From Pycnopodia helianthoides (Eukaryota; Echinodermata; Asteroidea; Forcipulatida; Asteriidae), in contig CM063249.1 in NCBI GenBank assembly GCA_032158295.1, forward strand, positions 32,501-96,500: 64,000 nucleotides of DNA, read 5' to 3'. Made by a program: the position numbers and the translations under genes. The notes under the pieces are model-generated. The model did no database searches. It worked only from the letters and a program-made list of their open reading frames with translations, and was not told the DNA's origin. Below are positions 46,801-58,175 of the stretch, in pieces. How positions within the stretch are numbered: the first letter of the stretch is position 1; every line of letters begins with the position of its first letter.

Positions 46801-49800
46801 TTTTCTCCTCTTTGGAGCAACATTTGTGTTACTAAAAAAGGGTTTTGAGAATAAAACTTCTTCGTCGAATAATAGAAAAATATGTGTTAATTTTGTTATC
46901 GGTTTTTGTTTTTAGCTCACCTGTACATGCTGTGGTAACTCCATGATGTATTGTACAGTGCTGGAGATGTTATCTGGTTGTATACACTATTGAGAAATTT
47001 AAATAAATGAAATCTTAGTGTTTTTTTTAAACTTATCTCTTTGCATTAATCAATAAAACAATTTAATTGTTCATAATATTTGTCATATACATGTAATACT
47101 GTAAAAAACAAAACGTGGGTGCATGTTTTAAAAAGAGTTCAAAAGGTTGGTTTCGGAAATGTTACATATTCTGGTTATAAAACCAGGGGTAACGAAAAGG
47201 CAATATTTGTAATACTGAAGAAGTTTTTAGTCAATAGATCCCCAGGCGGTCCAGCTGTGTGGTAGCCGAACATGCTTTTTCATGGGATCATGTATGCCAG
47301 TTATTATTAGCTTCCAATGGCATGGATGGTAAAATAAGGTACTGGGAGATTCTGATTCATATGGGATTCATCCAAATTCTTGCCATAATTCGGTTTGCAG
47401 AGGTTCTGTGGGTGATTATGACTCGGATGTAGATTAAATGTTAATAGAATAATACATGTACTTGCAACAGCTACGGTACTGCCTAAAATACCTTGGGAGC
47501 TGCAGTGCAGTCAATATTTACCTGTAGTGACTTGTACAATGCTGCGGGTTTTGCAGGATTATCTGGATACATTCTGGATGCAAACTCCGTCTCTACAATT
47601 CCAGGTGATATACTCTGGGGGAAAAACATACCACCTAACATTTATAAGCTGGCAGAATCCCTCGTATGCATTAACTCCCAGCGAAATGAACACATAATGG
47701 AAGAAATAGCAAATAATTCTGTTTTGGAAGAGTTTCAATTGTTTAAAACTCGCCTTGTTTGCAATAAATGTAAATATTTCATAATTAATTTAACCTGTGA
47801 CAAATTCGTTGAAACGGGTGATGTTGTGGACTTCGTCAGGGCATTCCGTCATGGCAACATTTCTGCACATAGCCCTATCAAATGCATCATGCCTCACAAG
47901 GAAAAACAAATGAGATGAAACGCTCTCGAGGGTCTTTCCAGAATCTCCATTTGTTGCATACAGAAAGTACCAAAACATAAGGGAAAAGTTGATAAGATGC
48001 GAAACTGAACCATGCAGAGTCCAACCGACTTATCCTCTCAACAAGCTCAATCACATCCCACATGATTCTGGATTTATTGATGATTGTGATGATACACTAG
48101 AGGAGCCCTATGGTAAGGTTTTCACTTTCACAAATTCACAACAATCACCCTGAACTACAACGGGGAAAAAACAAAACCTGTCTCTTATGAGACTGGAGAC
48201 CTATCAGATTCGTTAAGAGTCACCCACACCCGCAATTGAAGATTGCTCGAAATTGAGGCATGAAATCATGTTATTGCTAAGAAAAGGATCTGAAAAAAGA
48301 TCCTCGCGGTCTCACTCTACCTCCCACACTTTTAATGACGCAATCGTCCTTTGTTACCGTTAATATATTCGCCTACCACATTCCCCTGTCACAATGACAA
48401 ACATTGTGAATAATAACAAACTGACACGGACCCTAACCATAAAACTAGTAACAATTATTTTGCAAACTTATGGTTTTCAAGTCAAAAGTCAAAAAGTGTC
48501 ACTGAATCGGACAGCGCCATCATTTATTTACCGTATTATTTACCATTTACCATTACTATTTAAAATAAAAGGAACATTACAGAATTGGTTGTTGCTAACA
48601 AAACATTTGCTGGCAGTGTAAGCACTTTATGTAATCCACCATATACATAAACTGACAAACCTGTAGAAGTTTGAGAAATATCGGCCATCTGGGTCACGAG
48701 AAAATAGTGAAAAACCGATTACACATTTGCATGAAATCATATAGGTTCAACAAAATGAATAAAACGCTCACTGAGCGAAAAACTCAAATCGGAAAATTAG
48801 TTTATTCATTTCTCATCAAATATGGCATTTCAGACAGAAATATTTCAAGGGATGTTTTCTACTATTATCATCACTAGACCGTGTAAGTTTTATGTAAATC
48901 TGTGATCAAAAGTATATTTTACAAGTTTTTTCTTACCAATTCTGTAATGTTCCTTTAACGCACATTGAGCTAGTTTTGCAGAACAGAAATGGTACAATAA
49001 ACTCAGTTGCAACTTTCTGACGTGTTTGTTACTTTGCATCTTGCTTCTAAAAAGTATTAATTAAAAGCATTTTACAAAAATTGTGGATATGGAATGAAAC
49101 AGAATCTTACCGCGATTCGGATCATTGATCCTATTTCCCGGAGTTCCTGCCGCACCCCTTCAGTCATAGCACTCATAGCAAACTTAGTCGCTGTGTGGAA
49201 ATGGCTATCTCTACTTTGAGTTACCTTGTGACCAGAAATGCTTCAGTGGGGGAAAAAATTAGTGAGATCAACTGATATCTGTTCACAAACCTCCCGTCTT
49301 TGTATTTTAGCTAACTGATTCAATTTGTTTATTAAAAGTATTTTGTATATACTTACTTGTAAATAGTTCCTTTAAAAGAAGGCTAATAACTAGTCTTTTT
49401 CATGGATTGTCTGTTCTCTTTGAAATCATTTAGACCTAGCTTGTGTTAACAAGTATCAATGCTTCGCTTCAAAAAGCCCCATAAAATGTCGTTAATTGTT
49501 TTTCTGATTGCTTTTTTCCTCCTTCTTCAGTGTTTTATATACTCCTTTTTGTGTTGACGAAAACTCATGAGAAATCCATATTATCTCCCGTACCTATTTA
49601 TATTGATAATCTGTCCGTCATCTGCACCTTTCTGTGTCATCTGCTTGATTGACTCTCGTGTGCAGATTGCCACTGCGATTATGTTAACCTTAGGGGAAAA
49701 ACAAAGTTTGGTTTGCAAATGGACAAAACCCAGGAACGTATTCTGTTTGCTCCAAGACAAGTGATTTTCTTTTAATAAAAAGTGGTAATGCCAGGAGCGT

Positions 49801-52800
49801 CCACTCCGCCTTTACCCGCTTGCAAAGAAGTAATTTGGGTTACATATATGTACAAACTGTGATGGATAATGGGATGAATTTTGAATCCTTATGCCCAATC
49901 GTTTTGCAGTGTAAATGGTCCACGAGTGCACAAAACATAAACACGTCAAATCAAACAATTCCGATCACCTGAGATTCAAAGTCGAATTAGAGGGTTCTGT
50001 AAAAAAAAATGTACTAAAAATATTGGTGCAGAAAATTTAATTCAATATATTAGAGCAAAGGACAGGCGGATTGGATCTCCGTGTAGTTTTTCAAGGAGGT
50101 TCGTTTTTTTTTTTACACAACCCCACCACCCTAGCAAGTCTATACCATGATCTATACAAAATAATGTTTTTACATCAGTCATGTGTTTCCATTTCTTTGT
50201 ATCTCCATCCAGTAGACTAGCTGCATGTGAAAGGCCAGCGTTATTGATGCATACATCTACTCCTCCAAACTTCTTCCAAATAACATCAAACATTGTTAAG
50301 ATGTCCTTTTCTTGAGATAGGTCGCATTTGATCGGATAGAGAAGGCCAGTGGCAGATGATTTCTTAAGAAGAATTGAGTCATCCTGCAGTTCAAACGAAT
50401 AAATTCATTTGGTTTACATGTTGATTGAATGTTTATGACTGTACTGAGATCTCGTTGTTTTTTTAGAAGACTTTCTCATTTGCATTGAACAATTAGGGCG
50501 TGACTAGATATGTTGGCTACACTGGCTATTAACCATTATATCATGTTCTATAATTAACATTTTGGCTCCTCAATACCTGTCTGAATACATTGTTTTATAC
50601 AATAACTAAAATGGTCATGCCCTCAGATCCCATACTGATCACACCAGGCTACATGTCCCAACAACTTTTGGTGACCGTAAATTCCTTCCCGGTTCTTTTC
50701 AGAACCAACAGTTACTCAAAAGAGATTTTAACATGGTGTTACCGCAAACCTCTCTTAGTTAGCTAAAGTTGCATCATCCAATTTCGCTGAAAGACCAACA
50801 AATTGACAAGTATTTCTGCAAACGAATTTCGACAGATTATGATTTTTTATAATGAAAAATGCCACTACCCACATCTGAGATGTACAGAAGAAGTGGCGTG
50901 AGCTTCAAATCCTGGAAATGATTAATTAAGGAGCGGAGACAGCGGCGGATACAGGGGGTCGTGGGGCCCCACGCACCCCTCCCCTTTTGCTTGAACAAAA
51001 TAATAAATCAAGGGGAAAAATAAGGGAGAGACCAAATTAAAGACATAGGCCTTACCTGGTATTTTCTTTTCAAAAAGCTACTAATAATCTATACCTCGTA
51101 CACTTTGTTTCATATTGTGGACCACTATTATTTCACTGACAGACATTGTCTCAAGGAATTAAACGACACGTGAATCTGTGTGTGTTGACGGCGTGTTTCA
51201 CACACTGAACATAAGCGCGAAACACCTGCACATGCCTGGCGCTCTTTCACTCTGAATACAAATGCATTGATATTCCATAGAGAATGGACCACGGAAGGAG
51301 TTACAACTCTCTTACTTCATAGGAAACATGATCACTGCCGCAAATACCTTGCAGTCATGTGCTAATAAGATTGTGACCGCTGACACAAACATCCACTTTG
51401 CGGTCAGCAGAGCGGCGCAGTGCATTTTGGGTAATCGGCGTGCGCCGAACCCCAAATCAGTAGTCCTGTTGAATGACAGTGTGGCAGGAAAATGTGTTTT
51501 CAGTCTTCAAATGTTTTTATTCAGGTTTGGTTTGGCTACGGTTAGCCACATCATCAATTAACATGTTTAAAATAACAAACCCACTCCATTCCAGATGGAC
51601 AATTTTTTGACCCAGAAAATCAATGAAAATTGTATTTGTTTTATATCAATTTTAAGAAAAGTCATAACTCGCACGAATTTTGGAGATTTTGGAGTATTGG
51701 TGAAACTATACCTCCGTACCTTCGACCAAATAAATATTGTTCTTCTCGTGAACCTCTCTGCCGGGATCTGCTCTCAGGAACAGCGCGATGTTGTTGGACT
51801 GTACAGCAGGGATTGAACATATTTTGTGCTACATTTTAATCCTATCCTCTTAAGTAAATAAAAACTAATTGACAGAGACACCCTTTTTGTTGATTTTATA
51901 TTAAAAATTGCACTATTAATGATAACGTTTGTCTCCCTCAACACTTTTCTCGTCCCCGAATAAATATTGTAGCCTGCAGTTTGATTTTATAACTCAGGAT
52001 GACTGATTCAATGACTCCCAACTCGAAAATGATGCTTCTGATTTTGCTAAAATAATTAATTTGTTAAAGTGGTCAGATATTGCCTGAAATCGCACCACAG
52101 AGCATCTAGGTTCCAAATTTTCCGGGGCCCTTGAGCAGGCCCCGGACCCCACGCCGTTAGGGCTTCGCGCTATACGCATTCTCAGGCGCCATAACTTGCC
52201 TTCATCATTTGCTATAAATTGGTACATTTTCACGCCCCCCCCCCCACCCCCACGTTTCAGAAATCCTGGGTCCGTCCCTGGGAGAACTGAAGAACGAAAC
52301 CGATGGCTTACATAATGCGGCGCAAGACCAGTCTCTAAGGACAAATGTAACGAAGGCAATACTACGTCTCTTCTATGTGTAGAATTAGGTGTAATGTGGC
52401 AGATGAGAAAGTATATTTTATATTGTCACAGAGAATGTAGTATGACGGCCCACACATAACACAAAGGGAAGACAAGTTAGCAAAGGTGGTTCACTGATGT
52501 TATAGAACATGCGTCATTGTAGTCTTAGACAATAAGGCGAAGAAGATGTGTCATCTCATTGACATAGAAGTGTGCCGCCGGTTTATTTAAAGGAACATTA
52601 CAGAATTGGTTTTGCTAACAAAACAGTTGCTGGCAGTGTAAGCACTTGATGTAATCCACCATACATAAACTGACAAACCTGTAGAAGTTTGAGATCGATC
52701 GGCCATCTGGGTCACGTGAAAATAGTGAAAAACCGGTTACACATTTTGCATGAGATCATTATATTTATAGATTCAACAAATGAATAAAACGCTCACTGAG

Positions 52801-53036
52801 CGATAAACTCAAATCGGAAAATTAGTTTATTCCTTTCTCTATGCTTAAATCTAGCATGTTTTACCATGGTTTAATAATAAATGTAAATGTATACCACCCA
52901 CCTCTATAGCCTTTGCGTTCCGTGCACATCCAACCACTTTCATTCCGTGTTTGACCACCAAGTCATGTGCCACTGCCCTGCCGATTCCAGAACTTGCCCC
53001 CGTCACAAGGGCCACCCGACCCGCCCATCTCTTCAT
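31894..53036 (-). CDS. DHRS11-like short-chain dehydrogenase/reductase, 7 coding exons, catalytic Tyr replaced by His
   Basis: Exons in coding order: 53036-52902 (or its duplicate 56270-56136), 50383-50174, 49688-49594, 49240-49111, 47614-47522, 46986-46921 and 31935-31894. All joins are GT-AG and in frame, giving 256 aa against 260 for human DHRS11. Start MKRWAGRVALVTGASSGIG holds the NADP-binding TGxxxGxG (residues 12-19). NNAG is at 92-95 and the presumed catalytic Ser is S149. ISPGIVETEFA follows, and the tail is DIQIRPTEQ. The family reduces steroid and carbonyl substrates with NADPH. Codon 162 (49195-49197), where the YxxxK Tyr should be, is CAC (His); Lys166 is kept. The last intron (31936-46920) contains a 14.4-kb gypsy insertion. 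An in-frame upstream ATG (53102) could add 22 residues. The gene converges on TFIIH p34. Confidence 0.9.
32110..32113. repeat. target-site duplication ATAC, left
   Basis: ATAC directly precedes the outer LTR. The same ATAC directly follows the other outer LTR at 46469-46472. A 4-bp duplication is normal for Ty3/gypsy integrases. Confidence 0.8.
32114..32807 (-). repeat. gypsy 3' LTR
   Basis: 694 bp, on the plus strand starting TGTGGCGGTC and ending TTTCGCTACA (TG...CA ends). By eye it is indistinguishable from the 5' LTR at 45775-46468, so the insertion is very young. Confidence 0.9.
33137..34163 (-). CDS. gypsy third reading frame (ORF3), unit 1, intact
   Basis: A 311-aa frame from the ATG at 34072, open back to about 34163 without another ATG. 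It begins about 60-150 bases after the end of pol. The upstream part is basic (SRKRRESPPKK). The middle is acidic and Pro/Ser-rich (PMDWDLECIPTDKAPRKVV). The C-terminal half is more ordered, with QTVRIREIRETYLYGEEG and ISKVTETASRCVYKDGKK. There is no signal peptide, furin-type site or membrane segment, so it does not look like an Env. I do not recognise the protein. The unit-2 copy is broken by two 1-bp insertions. Confidence 0.6.
34225..38111 (-). pseudogene. gypsy pol, unit 1, one frameshift
   Basis: Same order as unit 2: aspartic protease (LLVDTGAT), RT (YLDD at about 36766-36777), RNase H (DTDASGFGIG), integrase with HHCC zinc finger and DDE core (HSDQGRNF). A single missing C near 34667 relative to unit 2 breaks the frame in the C-terminal GPY/F-type module (RRWE then changed frame). 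It splits the gene into 1139-aa and 149-aa pieces. As written it would lack the integrase C-terminus. Confidence 0.9.
38167..38450 (-). pseudogene. gypsy gag, unit 1, 3' fragment
   Basis: Only the last part of gag is present. The sequence jumps into LTR sequence at 38450/38451. A one-base deletion near 38344 relative to unit 2 falls at the zinc knuckle, so even this fragment is out of frame there. Confidence 0.85.
38451..39088 (-). repeat. corrupted partial gypsy LTR between the two units
   Basis: It matches the outer LTRs from about LTR base 162 to the end (TTTCGCTACA at 39008), plus a little adjacent internal sequence. It carries dozens of small indels and homopolymer expansions (runs of G, A and T), while the flanks on both sides are clean. 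That pattern is more like low-quality consensus than evolution, since all other copies are nearly identical. Confidence 0.8.
39176..40113 (-). pseudogene. gypsy ORF3, unit 2, frameshifted
   Basis: Copy of the unit-1 ORF3 with two extra bases, one near 39270 and one near 39420. The N-terminal 230 or so residues remain open. The C-terminal third is out of frame. Confidence 0.8.
40266..44153 (-). CDS. gypsy pol polyprotein, unit 2, uninterrupted
   Basis: A frame of about 1295 codons open from 44153. Domains in order: aspartic protease (LLVDTGATATV), reverse transcriptase with FCVDYRRLN, MPFGLCNAPSTFERLM and YLDD (residues about 434-437), RNase H (LDTDASGFGIGAVLSQ), integrase zinc finger (H-H-C-C through QCDVCASKK), integrase core (ALDIVGPLP, HSDQGRNF, DGMIERFNRTL) and a GPY-type C-terminal module (RWEGPYLIVDKL). 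It makes the cDNA of the element and inserts it. The frame differs from gag, and there is no ATG between the gag stop (44209) and the protease, so how pol is translated is unclear. Confidence 0.93.
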   Translation of the reverse strand, partial: WPIRPSYSEGEKVNLLVDTGATATVLSSTFFYEIPPEKRPILRTMGSRVRTADGSLLQTIGSAFVEVQVGRTALLLDIVFGNIGTMKGILGMDFLVKSRGCLDFHSLELKINGEKVRCTDTKGYKFCARVIVMKTTIIPPGHEAIVPGQVTGKVKRTGLGIMEPAERGEIADKGMVMARSLVTATDKVLPIRVFNPGMRQCVLRRGTMAGFLTSVGEDEVEERHIESPEVGDSKDVPEHLKDLFQRCKEGVDAKYHTRIAKLLLSFQDVFSKGDKDIGRTGLVRHKIVTGDARPIRERPRRYPTQEQQEISTQVQTMLQDGIIECSDSPWASNVVLVKKKDGTKRFCVDYRRLNSVTIKDAYPIPRIDDSLDTLSGSKWFSTLDLASGYWQVELDEEAKQKSAFVVRGGLFSWRVMPFGLCNAPSTFERLMERVLAGLHWETLLVYLDDVIVFAKTVEEELTHLETVFQRLRGAGLKLKPRKCELFQKSVLYLGHIVSGDGITTDPAKISAVKEWPAPKSVKEVQSFLGLSSYYRRFIRGFADVARPLHRLTEKARDFEWNEETDRAFQELKTCLQEAPILAYPDPNGEYILDTDASGFGIGAVLSQVLEGQEKVIAYASRTLSKPERNYCVTRRELLAVVVFLKKFRQYLYGRKITIRTDHGALKWLTNFREPDGQMARWLQVISEYDFTITHRAGRSHGNADGLSRKPCTQCGRTDQAPELKKEPSECADASQVTSGESGIRVVAIEPTIARDEWRNAQKGDNSIKWVLQAKEQSEIRPVWDAFSSCSSAKKSYWLLWDQLEVRDGLLSRRWESDDGCQVRWKVVLPSAYRKELVLELHAGKSSGHLGMKKTLAKVRQGFYWAGMGADVRSAVRQCDVCASKKSPARKRRAPLQQVIVGAPMERIALDIVGPLPETEGGNRYILVVGDYFSKWVEAYPVTDEKAVTVAGKLVEEFVCRFGVPQRLHSDQGRNFESEVFTQMCSILGIEKTRTTPYNPKSDGMIERFNRTLLTMISLMIEPHRRQRDWDTKLPFATFAYRSTPQESTGESPNMLMLGREVKLPIDLTIELPTEEDKEITTDYALRLRKNLRSAHDRARDCLKQSARRQKRNYDRRVVEGKLSRGQFVWLHNPAKTKGLSPKLQRRWEGPYLIVDKLSDVVFRIQSKPRGRMKVIHYDRLKPYEGEALESWIVPEEPEPETVLPTSEVRSEEEERDVRTPSAGVGEVTLSQSPVSSARQEGVTTLNEMERPAPVQEPSATEDFPEVAGQHDDVQTSHPPRRNPGRRRRKPQRFLQ
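44209..45669 (-). CDS. gypsy gag, unit 2, intact
   Basis: 486 aa. The N-terminal part is low complexity. A capsid-like region follows with ITPDRYHGKTPWRDYLQHFQ and KVFLAASLQGVAL, typical of the retrotransposon gag family. Near the C-terminus is one zinc knuckle, CYRCHGKGHYARNC (Cys432 to Cys445), for RNA binding. It forms the particle in which reverse transcription occurs. It begins 106 bp inside the 5' LTR edge. Confidence 0.93.
   Translation of the reverse strand: MAKNLLMDFDEELVTPVKDSQSNEDLTVNERCRLLETELRMIKLCLQASNIKSDSGYGDSLGKPSLKAAMSTGEGNSGMQLLTPTPVQRRRPTPKPRARFQSTPAPTTVPGAATENDVSLTGTTLGNSLKDSHLAGLTGLSSLASTCGSNAEDCKEPQQKKDDARSGGNPPSRRTTKDEVSKIGSGATLRRPNITPDRYHGKTPWRDYLQHFQACKSANEWTEGQAKVFLAASLQGVALKVLGKGTCKGGKQTYTELVDSLEKRFGPGRLAENHLMELRHRRQGPKETLQELGQSIKELSALAYPELTDEGRDRLARGHFSDAIESQAIREGIFRTTPSTLEEAVRAALATESFHKIEENREGRKAKFARVLEEDPDVVFKEMREDFRRMEKNMLKAQEEMKAQMGMMSRCTPTNNRPNKTDVERIAGDVICYRCHGKGHYARNCSRPAVQKRRYQGNDQQPTQGPEGRLDVQQGQQVTKDVAERS
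45755..45772 (-). promoter_or_regulatory. gypsy primer binding site, tRNA-Leu type
   Basis: Two bases inside the 5' LTR. The plus strand reads ATCCCACTTCTGACACCA, which is the form of a tRNA-Leu 3' end including CCA. The minus-strand element RNA would therefore pair with that tRNA to start reverse transcription. Confidence 0.8.
45775..46468 (-). repeat. gypsy 5' LTR
   Basis: 694 bp with TG...CA ends. On the minus strand it has a TATATAAA box (46333-46340) and an AATAAA signal (46006-46011), the expected order for an LTR promoter and polyadenylation site. It is followed by the ATAC duplication at 46469-46472. Confidence 0.9.
47620..48113 (+). pseudogene. unrecognised coding-like segment in an intron of the DHRS11-like gene
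   Basis: The plus strand stays open from about 47620 to a stop at 47916-47918. After a +1 shift it is open again to 48113, where a donor-like GTAAGG follows. The composition is protein-like, with RLVCNKCKYF, VVDFVRAFRHGN, then FPESPFVAYRKYQ and LNKLNHIPHDSGFIDD. I do not recognise the family. It could be a transposon-derived or retrocopied exon with one frameshift, or chance. The first part of the longer frame (47493-47614) is only antisense to dehydrogenase exon 5. Confidence 0.3.
48566..48958. mobile_element. MITE family A, copy 2
   Basis: About 393 bp with AAAGGAACATTACAG at the left and its complement CTGTAATGTTCCTTTAA at the right. It lies in intron 4 of the DHRS11-like gene and is closely similar throughout to the copy at 13987. 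Confidence 0.85.
50384..52262. other. intron 1 of the DHRS11-like gene
   Basis: About 1.9 kb between exon 2 and the duplicated block. It contains a poly-C tract at 52236-52252. The open frames at 51328-51561 and 51595-51839 have no protein hallmarks. No repeat family was recognised. Confidence 0.4.
52587..52840. mobile_element. MITE family A, copy 3, truncated
   Basis: It starts with the full TTAAAGGAACATTACAG end but stops after about 254 bp, missing the right terminus. It lies 60 bp beyond exon 1 in intron 1 of the DHRS11-like gene, and is repeated at 55821-56074 by the tandem duplication. Confidence 0.8.
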
Positions 53037-53249
53037 GGATAGTTCCCCTTGCGATGAACCCATCACCACATTAGAAAAACACCTGCCTGAACTATCAAAC
53101 AAATTTGTACGTTATGAAATAGGAATATAACCGGTGCAGTTTGCTGAATACTGTGAACATGTACATGTACATGTACACACATAGTAGACATACGTGTAAC
53201 TTATTCACACGGGTCACTGCACGTCGCACGCATCAGTGCGTCTTGGCTG

Positions 53250-55488
<2,239 letters not shown>

Positions 55489-55820
55489 CTGGGTCCGTCC
55501 TGGGAGAACTGAAAGAACGAAACCCGATGGCGAACTCCCACTACATAATTGCGGCGCAAGCACCAGTCTCTAAGGTCAAATGTACCGAAGGCAATATAGT
55601 CTTTCTATGTGTAGAATTAGGTGTAATGTGGCAGATGAGCAAAGTATATTTTATAATGTCACAGTGAACTTTAGTATGACGGCCTACACATAACACAAGG
55701 GAAGACAAGTTAGCAAAGGTGGTCTCAATGATGTTATAGAACATGCGTCATTGTAGTCTTAGACATTAAGGCGAAGAAGATGTGTCATCTCATTGACATA
55801 GAAGTGTGCCGCCGGTTTAT

Positions 55821-56074
55821 TTAAAGGAACATTACAGAATTGGTTTTGCTAACAAAACAGTTGCTGGCAGTGTAAGCACTTGATGTAATCCACCATACAT
55901 AAACTGACAAACCTGTAGAAGTTTGAGATCGATCGGCCATCTGGGTCACGTGAAAATAGTGAAAAACCGGTTACACATTTTGCATGAGATCATTATATTT
56001 ATAGATTCAACAAATGAATAAAACGCTCACTGAGCGATAAACTCAAATCGGAAAATTAGTTTATTCCTTTCTCT
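55821..56074. mobile_element. MITE family A, copy 4, truncated
   Basis: Copy of 52587-52840 carried by the tandem duplication. Confidence 0.8.
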
Positions 56075-56135
56075 ATGCTTAAATCTAGCATGTTTTACCA
56101 TGGTTTAATAATAAATGTAAATGTATACCACCCAC

Positions 56136-56270
56136 CTCTATAGCCTTTGCGTTCCGTGCACATCCAACCACTTTCATTCCGTGTTTGACCACCAAGTCAT
56201 GTGCCACTGCCCTGCCGATTCCAGAACTTGCCCCCGTCACAAGGGCCACCCGACCCGCCCATCTCTTCAT
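56136..56270 (-). CDS. second copy of DHRS11-like first coding exon
   Basis: The 45 codons from MKRWAGRVAL to NAKAIE with the donor GTGGGT are the same as 52902-53036. In transcription order this copy is the more upstream one. Either exon could be spliced to exon 2 at 50383. If both were joined, the frame would hold (135 bp) but the nucleotide-binding motif would be doubled. Which is used cannot be told here. Confidence 0.85.
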
Positions 56271-56785
56271 GGATAGTTCCCCTTGCGATGAACCCATCAC
56301 CACATTAGAAAAACACCTGCCTGAACTATCAAACAAATTTGTACGTTATGAAATAGGAATATAACCGGTGCAGTTTGCTGAATACTGTGAACATGTACAT
56401 GTACATGTACACACATAGTAGACATACGTGTAACTTATTCACACGGGTCACTGCACGTCGCACGCATCAGTGCGTCTTGGCTGTTTATATTTATATTTAT
56501 ATTTATTTAATTTTCCGGGATAGTACAAACAGTGAACTACAAACAAAACAATAACATGTACAAATAATACTGAGTAGTAAACATAACAGAAAACAACCTC
56601 TAATAGCTCCCGCAGGATTACCCAAAAGAAACAAGTTTCTGTCGAGGGGCTCTCCGAACTAATAGGATAACAGTGATCAATACATTTAGGATAAAATTCA
56701 TTAAATAAAATATCTATAAAATTAAGCAGTTATTTAAAATATTATTTAAAAAATATATAATTAAAAATTACAATACATGTAAGTG

Positions 56786-56935
<150 letters not shown>

Positions 56936-57208
56936 TAGGATAAAATTCATTAAATAAAATATCTATAAAATTAAGGAGTTATAAATAAATAAATAAATAA
57001 ACAAACAATTAAACAAACAAATAAATTAAAATGAATAAATAAATAAAATACAAGATGGCATATATGCTATATTCAAATCTTTAAAACAATAATAATTAAT
57101 AAGAAAAAAGAAAAAAAAATATGCAGTGAAAAAGAGAGTTTGTTGAGCTGGAGAAGTTTGATTTTTCAAAACAGGAAGTCAAGATAAAAATATTTTGGGA
57201 GGAAGACT

Positions 57209-58175
57209 CTAGAAAGCATGAGAGATGGGGTCTAGACTGAACAGATGATCACGTAAAGAATTGATGAGAGGTTTTGGGGAACGTTCCAGGCAAAGGTCTC
57301 GGACATCGGTGGAAAGTGAATTAAAAAACCTGGGAAAGAGTGTGAACAAAGAAAATTTGACACAGTTTGTCCGGCTGTACTGATGTTTGAAGAGGAGGGT
57401 GTGGGTTTTCCTAGTGTTGGCCTGTGGGAGAAAATGTGAAGAAACAGAAATGTGATTGTAGAGACATTTAATGACAAAGGAAGCACTGAGGTATACAAGT
57501 CTGTTGTAGAGGGGAGGCAAGTGAAGTTTGGACAGGCGTTGTTCATAGGAAAGAGAAATAGCAACATTGTAATGGAAGCAAGATTTAGTGAAGCGACGTT
57601 GAATTGCCTCAAGGCATTGGATGTGGTTCTTTTGGTGAGGTAGCCAAACCGGCGCGGCGTATTCCAAGATGGGCCTGCAGAGAGAACAATATAATTTGAG
57701 AAGAACTTCAGCATTCTTTGATTTCACAGTGCGTCGTATGAAGCCAGCAAGTCTAGAACACTTGGCACGAACAGAATTTACATGTTTGGTCCAGCTTAGG
57801 TCGTTCGAAAGAATAACACCAAGATATTTGTAAGAAGTGACAACATCAAGAGGTTCATCAGAATCTGCAAAAAAGTAAGGGGTTAGCAAGTGCTTCCTGG
57901 AGCGGGTGACATGCATAACTTTGCACTTGGTGGAGTTCAGTTGCATCTGATTATCAGAACACCATTTGGAAATAGAGTTGAGGTCATTCTGCAAAATGGG
58001 ACTGTCATCATTACATCTGATAATCCTATACAAAACGGTGTCATCGGCATATTGAGGAAGAGAAGATTGAACATGATTTGGTAAGTCAGCTGTGAAGAAA
58101 TTAAATAATATAGGACCAAGGACTGAGCCTTGGGGAACTCCTGAAGTTACTGGTATCCAGTCAGATCTAGTTCTC
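57209..58175 (-). pseudogene. LINE ORF, C-terminal part after the frameshift
   Basis: After the frame change near 58180 the protein continues with VTSGVPQGSVLGP and the catalytic YADDTVLY, then 274 further aa. These include NSTKCKVMHVTRSRKH, SYKYLGVILSNDLSW and the C-terminal PILEYAAPVWLPHQKN. Together with the upstream frame this is a complete RT and thumb-like region split by one base. The left duplicate shares the same break, so it predates the duplication. Confidence 0.88.

Noticed and set aside
47493..47614. N-terminal part of a 141-codon plus-strand frame
   Set aside because: It is antisense to exon 5 of the DHRS11-like gene, whose splice sites and protein match are strong.
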